Assembly (NCBI RefSeq): GCF_000971195.1
Contig: NZ_BBLZ01000008.1
Coordinates: 99,747 to 163,746, forward strand
Origin: Demequina soli
GTDB lineage: Bacteria; Actinomycetota; Actinomycetes; Actinomycetales; Demequinaceae
Reading direction: 5' to 3'
Length of the DNA: 64,000 nucleotides
The position numbers and the translations under genes are program-made. The notes under the pieces are model-generated. The model ran no database searches, was not told the origin of the DNA, and saw only the letters and a list, made by a program, of their open reading frames with translations. Shown one piece after another: positions 1-7,747 of this stretch. Numbering within the stretch: position 1 is the first letter of the stretch; each line of letters opens with the position of its first letter.

Positions 1-531
1 GCCGAGCAGCGCGGTCACGATCGCCGTGTCCGTGCACTTGCCGCCCTTGAGGTCGAGGCGCTTGGCCATGCCCTCGCGCGCGATGAGCAGGTCGAGCAGC
101 TCCTGCACGTTGGTGAGGTTGCCGTTGTGGCCCAGCGCGATGGTGCCGTGCGCTGTCGGGCCGAGCGTCGGCTGCGCGTTCGCCCAGACGGACGCGCCGG
201 TGGTGGAGTAGCGCGTGTGGCCCACGGCCATGTGGCCCTGGAGCGCCTCGAGCGCACCCTCGTCGAACACCTGCGACACGAGGCCCATGTCCTTGAACAC
301 CAGGATGTTCTCGCCGTTGGAGGTGGCGATGCCCGCGGACTCCTGCCCGCGGTGCTGGAGCGCGTAGAGCCCGAAGTAGGCGAGCTTGGCGACCTCCTCG
401 CCGGGTCCGAAGACGCCGAACACGCCGCACTCGTCCTGCGGGGTCGACTCGCCCTGGAGGAGGTCGTGGTTCAGGCGGCCGTCGCCGCCGCGGCGGGCGG
501 TCAGCGGGGTGCCGTCGGGGCGTCGGTTCAT
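1..531 (-). CDS. purF: Amidophosphoribosyltransferase PurF, N-terminal 177 residues (cut by window edge)
   Basis: PurF makes phosphoribosylamine from PRPP and glutamine, the first committed step of purine synthesis. The visible part is the class II (Ntn) glutamine amidotransferase domain. It starts at ATG 531 with a 34-residue leader before the motif DECGVFGVFGP, so the nucleophile is Cys35 and the leader is probably a cleaved propeptide, as in other PurF enzymes. The blocks YALQHRGQESAGIA, GHTRYSTTG and GHNGNLTN are typical. The PRPP-binding half lies off the left edge. The ATG overlaps the stop of the upstream membrane-protein gene by one base (TGATG), so the two are probably translationally coupled. 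purL lies upstream on the same strand but about 18 kb away, with accessory genes between. Confidence 0.97.
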   Translation of the reverse strand, partial: MNRRPDGTPLTARRGGDGRLNHDLLQGESTPQDECGVFGVFGPGEEVAKLAYFGLYALQHRGQESAGIATSNGENILVFKDMGLVSQVFDEGALEALQGHMAVGHTRYSTTGASVWANAQPTLGPTAHGTIALGHNGNLTNVQELLDLLIAREGMAKRLDLKGGKCTDTAIVTALLG

Positions 532-845
532 CGGCCGGTCTCCGTTCGGGGGGACGATGCGCGGTCGAGGCTCGTCGCCACGGCACCTCCGATGATGGCG
601 CCGAAGAGGCAGAAGCCGAGCGCCATGAGGAGGAACACGAGGAAGCGGCCCACGCCGGTGGAGTTGGGGAGGACGATCGCGAGGATCGCCGCGAGGAGGA
701 TGCCCAGACCCACGCCGGTGCCGACGAACGGGCCGAAGCGAGGTGCGTTGCGGATCGCGGCGGGTACGGCGACGCTCTCGAGGTTCTCCGGCAGGGGCTG
801 CTCGGGACCGGCGGATGCGTTGTCGTGCTGGGGGACGTCGCTCAC
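528..845 (-). CDS. Small two-helix membrane protein coupled to purF
   Basis: A 105-residue protein with two predicted membrane helices in its middle (FVGTGVGLGILLAAILAIVL and FLVFLLMALGFCLFGAIIGG) and a short hydrophilic tail. The GTG start at 845 is supported by a TAGAAT -10 box at 852-857 that leaves only 6 bases, implying a leaderless transcript. Its stop overlaps the purF start. I do not recognise the family. Small membrane proteins of this kind occur beside actinobacterial purF, but no function can be assigned. The tail carries one GGACGATGCG copy (552-561, read antisense as Ala-Ser-Ser). Confidence 0.8.
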   Translation of the reverse strand: MSDVPQHDNASAGPEQPLPENLESVAVPAAIRNAPRFGPFVGTGVGLGILLAAILAIVLPNSTGVGRFLVFLLMALGFCLFGAIIGGAVATSLDRASSPRTETGR

Positions 846-914
846 GCATCGATTCTAGGCGGTGCCCGCACGGGCGAGGAACGGCCGTCGGACCCTGGCC
901 GTACAGTGAGCGCC
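846..914. promoter_or_regulatory. Divergent promoter region, membrane protein-purF / histidine kinase
   Basis: This 69-base gap separates two divergent genes. On the minus strand TAGAAT (857 to 852) precedes the GTG at 845 by 6 bases. On the plus strand TACAGT (902-907) precedes the ATG at 915 by 7 bases. Both look like -10 elements of leaderless promoters. No clear -35 boxes are seen. Confidence 0.55.
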
Positions 915-1703
915 ATGACCTGGGGGCTCGCGGTGATCGCGGTCGCCGCGACGGCGGTCGCGGCCGTGCTCGGCGTGCGCCTCGCGGTGGAGCGCAGGCG
1001 CTTCGCGGCCCTCGCCCGCGCGCGCGAACGCGACGGAGAGGCCGCCCTCGCGCTGGCCGCCTCCAACGAGCGCGCGCGCATCGCCCGCGAGATGCACGAC
1101 GTGGTCGCGCACACGCTGTCCGTGGTGGTCGCGCAGGCCGACGGCGGTCGCTTTGCCGGCCGCACCGACGCGGCGGCAGCGCTCCAGAGCCTCGACACCA
1201 TCGCCGACGTCAGCCGCTCCGCGCTCGCCGAGATGCGCGCCCTCCTCGGGGTCCTGCGCGACGGCGACGGCGAGGCCGCGCTCGGCCCGCAGCCCGCGCT
1301 CGCCGACATCCCCGCCCTGGTCGCCCAGATGCGCGAGGGCGGCCTCGAGGTCTCGTACGTCACCACCGGCACCCCGCGGCCCCTGCCGGTCGGCGCGGGC
1401 CTCGCCGCGTACCGCATCGTCCAGGAGGCCCTCACGAACGTGCTCAAGCACGCCGGGCCGCACGTGACCGCGTTCGTGCAGCTGCGGTGGGAGGACGATG
1501 CGCTGGCGGTGGCCGTGTCCGACGACGGCCGGGGCGCGGCGGCGCGGGGCGACGGCGCCGGGCTCGGGATCGCCGGCATGGCCGAGCGCGCCACCGTCTT
1601 CGGGGGCACGCTGACGGCGGGGCCCCGCGCGGGCGGCGGCTTCCTCGTGCGCGCCCGCCTACCCCTCACCCCCCGCACCTCACCCCAGATGGAGGACGCA
1701 TGA
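915..1703 (+). CDS. NarL/DesK-type sensor histidine kinase, minimal sensor
   Basis: A 262-residue two-component kinase that should autophosphorylate on His61 in the HisKA_3 box (ARIAREMHDVVAHTLS) and pass phosphate to the regulator encoded next. There is one N-terminal membrane helix (about residues 4-22), then the dimerisation/phosphoacceptor helix and a GHKL ATPase domain (YRIVQEALTNVLKHA, SDDGRG, GLGIAGMAER). No extracytoplasmic sensor domain is present, so the stimulus is probably sensed in the membrane or through a partner. I prefer ATG 915, just after TACAGT at 902-907; GTG 906 is in frame but would overlap the -10. The stop overlaps the regulator start by 4 bases (ATGA). The nearby ABC transporter with FtsX permeases is a plausible target but is not contiguous. 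Confidence 0.92.
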   Translation: MTWGLAVIAVAATAVAAVLGVRLAVERRRFAALARARERDGEAALALAASNERARIAREMHDVVAHTLSVVVAQADGGRFAGRTDAAAALQSLDTIADVSRSALAEMRALLGVLRDGDGEAALGPQPALADIPALVAQMREGGLEVSYVTTGTPRPLPVGAGLAAYRIVQEALTNVLKHAGPHVTAFVQLRWEDDALAVAVSDDGRGAAARGDGAGLGIAGMAERATVFGGTLTAGPRAGGGFLVRARLPLTPRTSPQMEDA

Positions 1704-2353
1704 TCCGGGTCGCCCTGGTCGACGACCAGCAGCTCATCCGCGCCGGCTTCCGCATGGTGGTCGACTCGCAAGAGGACATGACCGTGGTCGCGGAGGCCGG
1801 CGACGGCGACTGCGCGGTCACCGGCCTCGCGACGCTCGAGGCGCCCGCCGACGTGGTCCTCATGGACGTCCGGATGCCCGGCACGGACGGGATCGCGGCG
1901 TGCGCGGCGATCACCGCATCGTCCGATACCAGGGTGATCATCCTCACGACGTTCGACCTCGACGAGTACGTGGTCGCCGCCATCCGGGCGGGCGCATCCG
2001 GGTTCCTCCTCAAGGACGCGCCGCCCGAGGATCTGCTCGCCGCGATCCGGACGGTGCACGCGGGCGACGCGGTGATCGCGCCGAGCTCGACGCGGCGGCT
2101 GCTCGCGCGCGTCGCGTCGCTGCCGGACCCGGTGGACGATGCGCGGCTCGCGGGCCTCACCGACCGCGAGCGCGAGGTGCTCGAGCTGATGGCGCGCGGG
2201 CTGTCGAACCACGAGATCTGCGCGGAGCTGTACCTCGCCGAGCCGACCGTGAAGACCCACGTGGGACGCGTGCTCGCGAAGCTGGGCGCACGCGACCGCG
2301 TGCAGGCGGTGGTGATCGCGTTCGAGGCGGGGCTGGTGAGCCCGCGAGGCTGA
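1700..2353 (+). CDS. NarL/FixJ-family response regulator
   Basis: A 217-residue regulator with an N-terminal receiver domain (acidic pair in ALVDDQ, phosphoacceptor Asp56 in VVLMDVRMP, switch Thr in ILTTF, conserved Lys in LLKDA) and a C-terminal LuxR-type helix-turn-helix (LTDREREVLELMARG, then TVKTHVGRVLAKLGARDR). It is the partner of the kinase immediately upstream and is translationally coupled to it. Its target promoters cannot be read from the sequence. The receiver carries GGACGATGCG at 2134 (Val-Asp-Asp-Ala, interdomain linker) and an inverted copy at 1915. Confidence 0.95.
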   Translation: MIRVALVDDQQLIRAGFRMVVDSQEDMTVVAEAGDGDCAVTGLATLEAPADVVLMDVRMPGTDGIAACAAITASSDTRVIILTTFDLDEYVVAAIRAGASGFLLKDAPPEDLLAAIRTVHAGDAVIAPSSTRRLLARVASLPDPVDDARLAGLTDREREVLELMARGLSNHEICAELYLAEPTVKTHVGRVLAKLGARDRVQAVVIAFEAGLVSPRG

Positions 2354-2380
2354 GGCAGGACCCAACGGAGGGGGTGCGCG

Positions 2381-3652
2381 GTGCGTCGGACACTGATGAC
2401 GGGTGCGATCGGGGTCGCTGTCGGAGGGCTCGTGTTGGCTGGATGCATGTCGCCCGCCGTGCCCGCCGCTCCCGAGGTCCCGCGGCCCGCGCCCACGCCC
2501 TCGGCCGCCGTGCCGCTGGCCGGCGCGCTCAACGAGACCGGCCTGCGCATCTTCCGCGCGGCCGCGGGCGACACGAACCTCGCCGTCTCCCCCGTGTCGC
2601 TCGGTCTCGCGTTCGGGATGGTCGACGCGGGGGCCTCCGGCCCCGTGGACGCGGCGCTCCAGGAGCTCTTCGCATATCCCGCGGAGGGCGAGTCGCTGCT
2701 GAGCGCGTTCAACTCGCTCGACCTCGGGGTGTCGAGCGAGAAGGGCGACGGCGCGGAGAACGCGCTGGGCGACACGGTGGACCTGCCGATCGTGCGGGTC
2801 GCCAACTCGGCGTGGTTCGACGATCGCGTCACGCCCGATCCTACGTACGTGGACAAGGTGCAGACCTGGTTCGGGGCCGAGGCGACGACCGCGCCGCTCG
2901 TCGACGACCCCGCCGGCTCGCGCGAGCGGATCGACGCCTGGGTCAAGGACCGCACCGAGGGGCTCATCCCGCACGTGATGCCGGTGGACGTCCCGCGACC
3001 CGAGACGCGCTTCATCCTCGTCAACACCGTGTACCTGAAGGCGCAGTGGTGGGACCCGTTCGCGGCGGAGGTCACGTCCGAGGAGGACTTCCACCTCGCC
3101 GGCGGCGGCACCGCCACCGCCGAGCTCATGACGCACGGCACCTACGCGGACTACGTGCTGACCGACGACTACGACGCGGTCGCGCTGCGCTACGTCGGCG
3201 ACCTCGAGATGCTCGTCGTGGTCCCGCACGAGGGCGCGTTCACCCAGGTCCGCGACGGCCTCGACGCGGCCGTGCTCGCCGACATCGATGCCGGCCTCGA
3301 GAACGGCCACGTCCTGGTCAGGCTGCCGAAGTTCTCCACGGAGTCGGCGGTCGACCTCGCCGACGTGATCGAGAACGGCGTCGGCGTGTCCGGCCTGTTC
3401 CGCACGATCGGGCTGGACGGCATCGGCCCCGAGCTCGAGGTTGGCGCGGCGGTCCACGCGACCAAGGTGATCGTGGACGAGAAGGGCACCGAGGCCGCCG
3501 CCGCGACCGTCGTCGAGGGAGCCGCGGGGGCCGCCCCGCCCGAGTTCGACGCGGAGATCGTCGCCGACCACCCGTTCCTCTACGTCATCCGCGACCGCGG
3601 CACCGGCGCGATCCTCTTCGTCGGCCAGTACGTTGACCCCGCCGGGGCCTGA
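2381..3652 (+). CDS. Serpin-family protease inhibitor, predicted lipoprotein
   Basis: A 423-residue serpin, an inhibitor that traps serine proteases through a mobile reactive-centre loop. GTG 2381 is preceded by GGAGGGGG (2367-2374). The N-terminus is a lipoprotein signal ending in LAGC (Cys22), then a short Pro/Ala linker and the full serpin fold (FILVNTVYLKAQWWDPF near the middle; DHPFLYVIRDRGTGAILFVGQ at the end). The loop hinge EKGTEAAAAT (from Glu367) fits the inhibitory consensus of small residues at P12-P9. Aligned on alpha-1-antitrypsin spacing, the scissile bond would be about Gly383-Ala384, followed by the usual Ala-Pro-Pro-Glu-Phe. That predicts a target preferring small residues, such as an elastase- or subtilisin-like protease. 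Serpins are patchy in bacteria. This one would sit on the outer face of the membrane. It follows the two-component pair by 27 bases and may be co-transcribed. Confidence 0.93.
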   Translation: MRRTLMTGAIGVAVGGLVLAGCMSPAVPAAPEVPRPAPTPSAAVPLAGALNETGLRIFRAAAGDTNLAVSPVSLGLAFGMVDAGASGPVDAALQELFAYPAEGESLLSAFNSLDLGVSSEKGDGAENALGDTVDLPIVRVANSAWFDDRVTPDPTYVDKVQTWFGAEATTAPLVDDPAGSRERIDAWVKDRTEGLIPHVMPVDVPRPETRFILVNTVYLKAQWWDPFAAEVTSEEDFHLAGGGTATAELMTHGTYADYVLTDDYDAVALRYVGDLEMLVVVPHEGAFTQVRDGLDAAVLADIDAGLENGHVLVRLPKFSTESAVDLADVIENGVGVSGLFRTIGLDGIGPELEVGAAVHATKVIVDEKGTEAAAATVVEGAAGAAPPEFDAEIVADHPFLYVIRDRGTGAILFVGQYVDPAGA

Positions 3653-3679
3653 CGTCGGCGCGACGACGCGAGCTCCAAC

Positions 3680-4939
3680 TCAGGGCCCGAGACAGGCAAG
3701 CGGCACCACGTGGACGCCGTCGTCACGCGTGTAGGCGTACTCGCCTCCCGTGATGATGATGCGCGCGGCGGGGCCTCCGGAGCGGCTCGTGTCGATCTTG
3801 TCCTCCAGCGTGCGCAGCGACGCCGCCGCATCGCCGACACGGCTCGCCGCGAGCTTGACCTCGACCAATGCCCACCGGCCGTCGCGCAACTGGATGACCG
3901 CGTCGGCTTCCGTCCCCCGCGCGTCTCGGTAGTGCAGGATCTCACCGTCGAGCAACTGGGCGTAGACCCGCAGGTCACGCACCGCCAGGGACTCGAAGAG
4001 CAGGCCGAACGACTCGAGGTCTTGCAGCAACCGGTCCGGGCTCGCACCCATCGCCGCGGCCGCGAGCGAGGGGTCGACGAAGTGGCGCACGGGCGCCTTG
4101 CGCACGACATCCCTTGAACGCAGGTGCGGGCCCCAGCTCGGCTGTTCCTCGATCACCCAGATCCGCTCGAGCGCGGCGATGTACTCGGCAACGGTGTCGT
4201 CCTTGATGGCGGGCTCACCGACTGCAACCGTGTCCCGAGCGATCGTCGCCATGCTCGCCGAGGTCGCGACATGCCGGGCGTACGAGGCGAGCATGCGGCG
4301 CACTCGCGATGCGTCGCGGCGCGACGCACGCGGGTCCGCACTGCTGATGTCGACACGAGCGATGTCGTCGAGGTACGAGCGAAGTGTGCGCTGAGCCTGA
4401 GCAGCGGCGAGGGATTGGAGCGCGGGCCACCCGCCTCGCACGACGATCTCGGCGAGGTCGGGCACGGATACCGACGTCACGCTTCCCTGAACCGTGCCGC
4501 CGTCGAGCAGGTGGGCGAGCGAGACCTCACCCGAGGATGCGCCGGACTCGAGGAGCGTCATCGGGCGCATGCGGAACCGGATGATCCGCCCCGCGCCCGA
4601 GTGGCGCGTCACGTCGTCCGCCGGAGTCGCGGAGCCGGTGAGGATGAACCGGCCGGGCTCCACTGTCTCGTCGACGGCGTGGCGAACCTGGTTCCACAGG
4701 CGTGGCGCGAGCTGCCACTCGTCGATCAGACGGGGTGACGCGCCGTCCAGGAGCAGGGCCGGCAACGCCTCGGCCATCGCGAGCGCCCCGTCGTCCGAAT
4801 CGAGCAGGACCTCACTCGCCGCGGCCTGGCGCGCCGTCGCAGTCTTGCCGCACGCGCGCGGACCCTCGACGAGAACGGCGCCAGCCGCTTCCAGCGCCTC
4901 CAGGAGCAGCCGGTCGGCAACCCGACTTCGGTACGTCAT
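3680..4939 (-). CDS. AAA+ ATPase with DUF4143 domain
   Basis: A 419-residue protein of the widespread AAA_14/DUF4143 family. Residues about 1-130 are the ATPase core, with Walker A GPRACGKT, Walker B-like PRLIDEWQ, and the sensor motif FILTGSATPADDV. The C-terminal half is the DUF4143 region, a nuclease-like domain (EADAVIQLRDGRWALVEVKL resembles a restriction-endonuclease-fold D...E-x-K). These proteins are suspected of DNA or toxin-related roles but their function is unknown. It converges on the serpin gene with a 27-base gap. It contains no GGACGATGCG copy, like much of 2.1-14.5 kb. Confidence 0.88.
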   Translation of the reverse strand: MTYRSRVADRLLLEALEAAGAVLVEGPRACGKTATARQAAASEVLLDSDDGALAMAEALPALLLDGASPRLIDEWQLAPRLWNQVRHAVDETVEPGRFILTGSATPADDVTRHSGAGRIIRFRMRPMTLLESGASSGEVSLAHLLDGGTVQGSVTSVSVPDLAEIVVRGGWPALQSLAAAQAQRTLRSYLDDIARVDISSADPRASRRDASRVRRMLASYARHVATSASMATIARDTVAVGEPAIKDDTVAEYIAALERIWVIEEQPSWGPHLRSRDVVRKAPVRHFVDPSLAAAAMGASPDRLLQDLESFGLLFESLAVRDLRVYAQLLDGEILHYRDARGTEADAVIQLRDGRWALVEVKLAASRVGDAAASLRTLEDKIDTSRSGGPAARIIITGGEYAYTRDDGVHVVPLACLGP

Positions 4940-5177
4940 CCCTGGATCATAGGCATGAGCGGGAGATTAGAGAAGATTTCAACGGGGATTTTGTAAGCCT
5001 TCGGGAGGGGAATCTGAGAACGCTCAGGCGGACGTTCCACAAGCGGGCGCTCCGCGCTCGCTCGCCCGCACCGCCCGTGGCCCCATCCTTCTCGCCAGAT
5101 GTCATACCTGGGTACCACCCCAGAACAGTGCGGAGGGACGATGCGCGGGCGGGGCGGGCGCCGATAGTTTCGCTGGC
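4940..5177. promoter_or_regulatory. AT-richer divergent intergenic region
   Basis: This 238-base gap lies between the divergent ATPase and ABC-transporter operon. Bases 4960-5015 are clearly poorer in GC than the surroundings. It holds small inverted repeats CTGAG/CTCAG (5013-5026) and CTGGG/CCCAG (5108-5123), one GGACGATGCG copy (5136-5145), and TAGTTT (5165-5170) 7 bases before the ABC ATPase ATG, a probable leaderless -10. No convincing ORF is visible in it. Confidence 0.5.
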
Positions 5178-5930
5178 ATGGACACCAGGGGGGACGTCCC
5201 TCTCGCGCTCAAGGCGCGGGGGCTGACGAAGATCTACGGCGCGGGCGACGCCGCCGTGACCGCGGTCGACCACGTGGACCTCGACATCCCGGCCGGCGTG
5301 CTCACCGCCGTCATGGGGCCATCGGGGTCGGGCAAGACCACGCTCGTGCATCTGCTCGCCGGGCTCGACCGGCCCGACTCCGGCCAGGTGTGGGTGGGCG
5401 ACGACGAGATCACGGCCATGAAGGACAAGCAGCTGGCGCGGGTGCGCGGGCGCATCGTCGGCTTCGTCTTCCAGGGCTTCAACCTGCTGCAGACCATGAC
5501 GGCGCGAGAGAACATCGTGCTGCCGCTCCGACTCAACGCGCTGCCCGCGGACGACGCGTGGCTCGCCTCGCTCGTGGACATGCTCGGGATCGGGCGCGAG
5601 CTCGACCGCCGCCCCTACGAGATGTCGGGCGGCCAGCAGCAGCGCGTCGCGATCGCGCGGGCACTCATCACCCGGCCGCGCATCGTCCTCGCGGACGAGC
5701 CGACCGGCAACCTCGACACCCACGCGAGCGCGGAGATCCTCGCGCACCTGCGCCAGTCGTGCCGCGAGCTCGGACAGTCGGTGGTGATGGTGACGCACGA
5801 CCCGACCGCGGCGTCGTACGCGGGGCGCGTGCTGCTGTTCGCGGACGGCAAGGTCGCCGGGCACGTCACCGACCCGACGCCGGAGGCCGTGCTGGCCGGG
5901 CTCGACGCGCTCGCAGGGGTCGAGCGATGA
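5178..5930 (+). CDS. ABC transporter ATP-binding protein (MacB/FtsE-like)
   Basis: A 250-residue ATPase that drives the four FtsX-like permeases encoded next. Visible are Walker A GPSGSGKTT, the Q-loop region VFQGFNLL, signature MSGGQQQRVAIARAL, Walker B RIVLADEPTGNLD and the H-loop MVTHD. This is the class that powers mechanotransmission or lipid/peptide extrusion (MacB, LolD, FtsE, BceA) rather than nutrient import. The ATG at 5178 has no Shine-Dalgarno but is 7 bases after TAGTTT, so a leaderless message is likely. Its stop overlaps the first permease start (ATGA). Confidence 0.95.
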   Translation: MDTRGDVPLALKARGLTKIYGAGDAAVTAVDHVDLDIPAGVLTAVMGPSGSGKTTLVHLLAGLDRPDSGQVWVGDDEITAMKDKQLARVRGRIVGFVFQGFNLLQTMTARENIVLPLRLNALPADDAWLASLVDMLGIGRELDRRPYEMSGGQQQRVAIARALITRPRIVLADEPTGNLDTHASAEILAHLRQSCRELGQSVVMVTHDPTAASYAGRVLLFADGKVAGHVTDPTPEAVLAGLDALAGVER

Positions 5931-7747
5931 GGCGCGTCGCGGCATTCGTCGCGGGGGCTGCGGCGGCGGCCGCGATGGGCGCGACTCTCGACTGGAACCT
6001 GCGCGAGTGCGCCGACGTGTGCGGCATGGCCCCCGAGTCCCTCACCTGGTTCTCGGTCGGGGTGATCGCCCTCTACGCGTCGGTGCCGATGGCGCTGCTC
6101 ACGGCCGTGCTGGTGTGGACCCTCGGGATCCGGCCGGCCGCTCCCGGCGAGGCCGCGGTGCGGGTCGCGCTGGGCGAGTCCGTGGCGCAGGGGACGGCGC
6201 GCGCGGCGCTCACGGGGCTGCGGGACGGCCTCGCGGTGGCGACCGCCGCGTATCTGGTCACGGGCGCGATCCACGTCGCGCTGGAGACCACGCGCGGGTG
6301 GGCGGCCTTCTCCACCGACACGATCTACTGGGCGATGCGCGGCATCGAGGGGATCCTCGTCGCGCTCTGTCTCGCAACCGCGCACGCGATCGCGGTATGG
6401 CGACCGCGGCGCACCCCGGTCGAACGCCTGCGCGAGGACCTGGCGCCGTACGCGCCGCGCCGCGCGGGCCGCGGCGCCGTGGTGCTCGCGCTCGTCGCCG
6501 CGGCGGCCGCCGCGGCCGTCGTGGGGGTCGCCTTGGTCGCCGGCGTCGTACCCGCGTCACCGGCCACCGCCACAGCCGGCGTCGCGTGGACGGTCGCGGC
6601 CGTCGCGCTCGTGGCGCTCGCGCTCGGGGTCGTGGTGCCGGCGGCGCGACGCGCCGTCCCGCACGCGGTCGCGGCGGCCGCCGGCCTCTCCGACCGCCTG
6701 GACGCGCCGCGGCTGTCCGCGGTGCTCGCGGCCCGCGCAGCAGCGCCCACCAGGTCGGGCGGGCGTGCGGTCATGGTGCTCGGCGCCCTCGCGTTCGCGG
6801 TCGCGGCCATGAGCGACGCGCCGACAGGCCTGCACCAGAGCGAGCGGTTCGTGATGACCGTCACCGAGCCCACCGATGCGGCTCCCGGCACCGCCGCGCG
6901 CCTGGCGGCGATCAACGGTGTCGCCGCCGTGGTCACGGCGGATGCGCGCGCAGGCGCCGACGCGATGCACACCGTGGTCCGGGTCGACCCCGCCACGCTC
7001 GCGGGTCTCGACGACGCCCTCGCGGACGCGCTGCTCGCGCACCCCGGCGCCGTCGTCGCCCCGACCTCGACCGTGGCGGATGTCACGAACGGGGACCTGC
7101 GCCCGACGGGCATCGTGCCGCTGGCCGGCGGCGACGCCGCCTTCATCGACGCCGCGACGACGTCCGGCCCGCCGAGCGAGCTCGCCCACCTCATCTACGC
7201 GGCGGACGGCGCCGACAAGCGCGCGATCATCGCCGCCGTCGGTGGCGCGATCGACGATGCGCCGGGCATGGGCGCGCTGTACCCCGACGGGTGGCAGCGC
7301 GGCGCCCCCGACGCGGTGCCGGGCTGGATCCTGTACCGCGTCGCCGTGCTCGCGCTGCTGGTCGCCCCGCTCGCGGCGGGAGCGATGCGCGCGGGCGCCC
7401 GTGAGGCGGCCACCATGGCGGCGCTCGGCGCCGAGGCGACGGTCGTCCGGTCCGCGCTCGCGGTCGAGGGGCTCGCGCTCGCGGCGATGGCGTGCGGGGC
7501 GGGTATCGCGTCCGGGACGGCGACGCGCGCCATCCTCGAGGCGCTCGGTGCGGCACAAGCCTCGCTCGACGGCGTCATCACCGACTCGTATCTGGGCACC
7601 GCGCTCGCGTCCGTCGCGTGGAGCGACGCGATCACGTGGGGAGTGACGATGGTCGCCGTCTACGGCGCCGTCTCCGCGCTCATCGCAGCGGGCATGCATC
7701 TCGAGACGCCCGCGGAGGCGTTGCGGGACCTGGCGGTGGCCCGATGA
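5927..7747 (+). CDS. FtsX-like ABC permease 1
   Basis: A 606-residue multi-spanning membrane protein with an N-terminal helix, two clusters of hydrophobic helices separated by a long extracytoplasmic stretch, and a C-terminal FtsX-type helix bundle (VLALLVAPLAAGAMRAGAREAATMAALGAEATVVRSALAVEG is the core, shown by position near residues 470-520). A cytoplasmic motif RPRRTPVERLRED precedes the middle helices. It is a close paralogue of permease 2, sharing the MRRVAA start, the IRPA-PGEAAVRVALGE block, RPRRTPVERLRED and a VLAARA motif. The start at 5927 is fixed by the ATGA overlap with the ATPase gene. Confidence 0.88.
   Translation: MRRVAAFVAGAAAAAAMGATLDWNLRECADVCGMAPESLTWFSVGVIALYASVPMALLTAVLVWTLGIRPAAPGEAAVRVALGESVAQGTARAALTGLRDGLAVATAAYLVTGAIHVALETTRGWAAFSTDTIYWAMRGIEGILVALCLATAHAIAVWRPRRTPVERLREDLAPYAPRRAGRGAVVLALVAAAAAAAVVGVALVAGVVPASPATATAGVAWTVAAVALVALALGVVVPAARRAVPHAVAAAAGLSDRLDAPRLSAVLAARAAAPTRSGGRAVMVLGALAFAVAAMSDAPTGLHQSERFVMTVTEPTDAAPGTAARLAAINGVAAVVTADARAGADAMHTVVRVDPATLAGLDDALADALLAHPGAVVAPTSTVADVTNGDLRPTGIVPLAGGDAAFIDAATTSGPPSELAHLIYAADGADKRAIIAAVGGAIDDAPGMGALYPDGWQRGAPDAVPGWILYRVAVLALLVAPLAAGAMRAGAREAATMAALGAEATVVRSALAVEGLALAAMACGAGIASGTATRAILEALGAAQASLDGVITDSYLGTALASVAWSDAITWGVTMVAVYGAVSALIAAGMHLETPAEALRDLAVAR

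Noticed and set aside
842-3571. Long minus-strand open frame opposite the two-component genes and serpin
   Set aside because: The plus strand encodes three well-supported proteins there; the minus frame shows only repetitive Arg/Gly/Asp-rich text.
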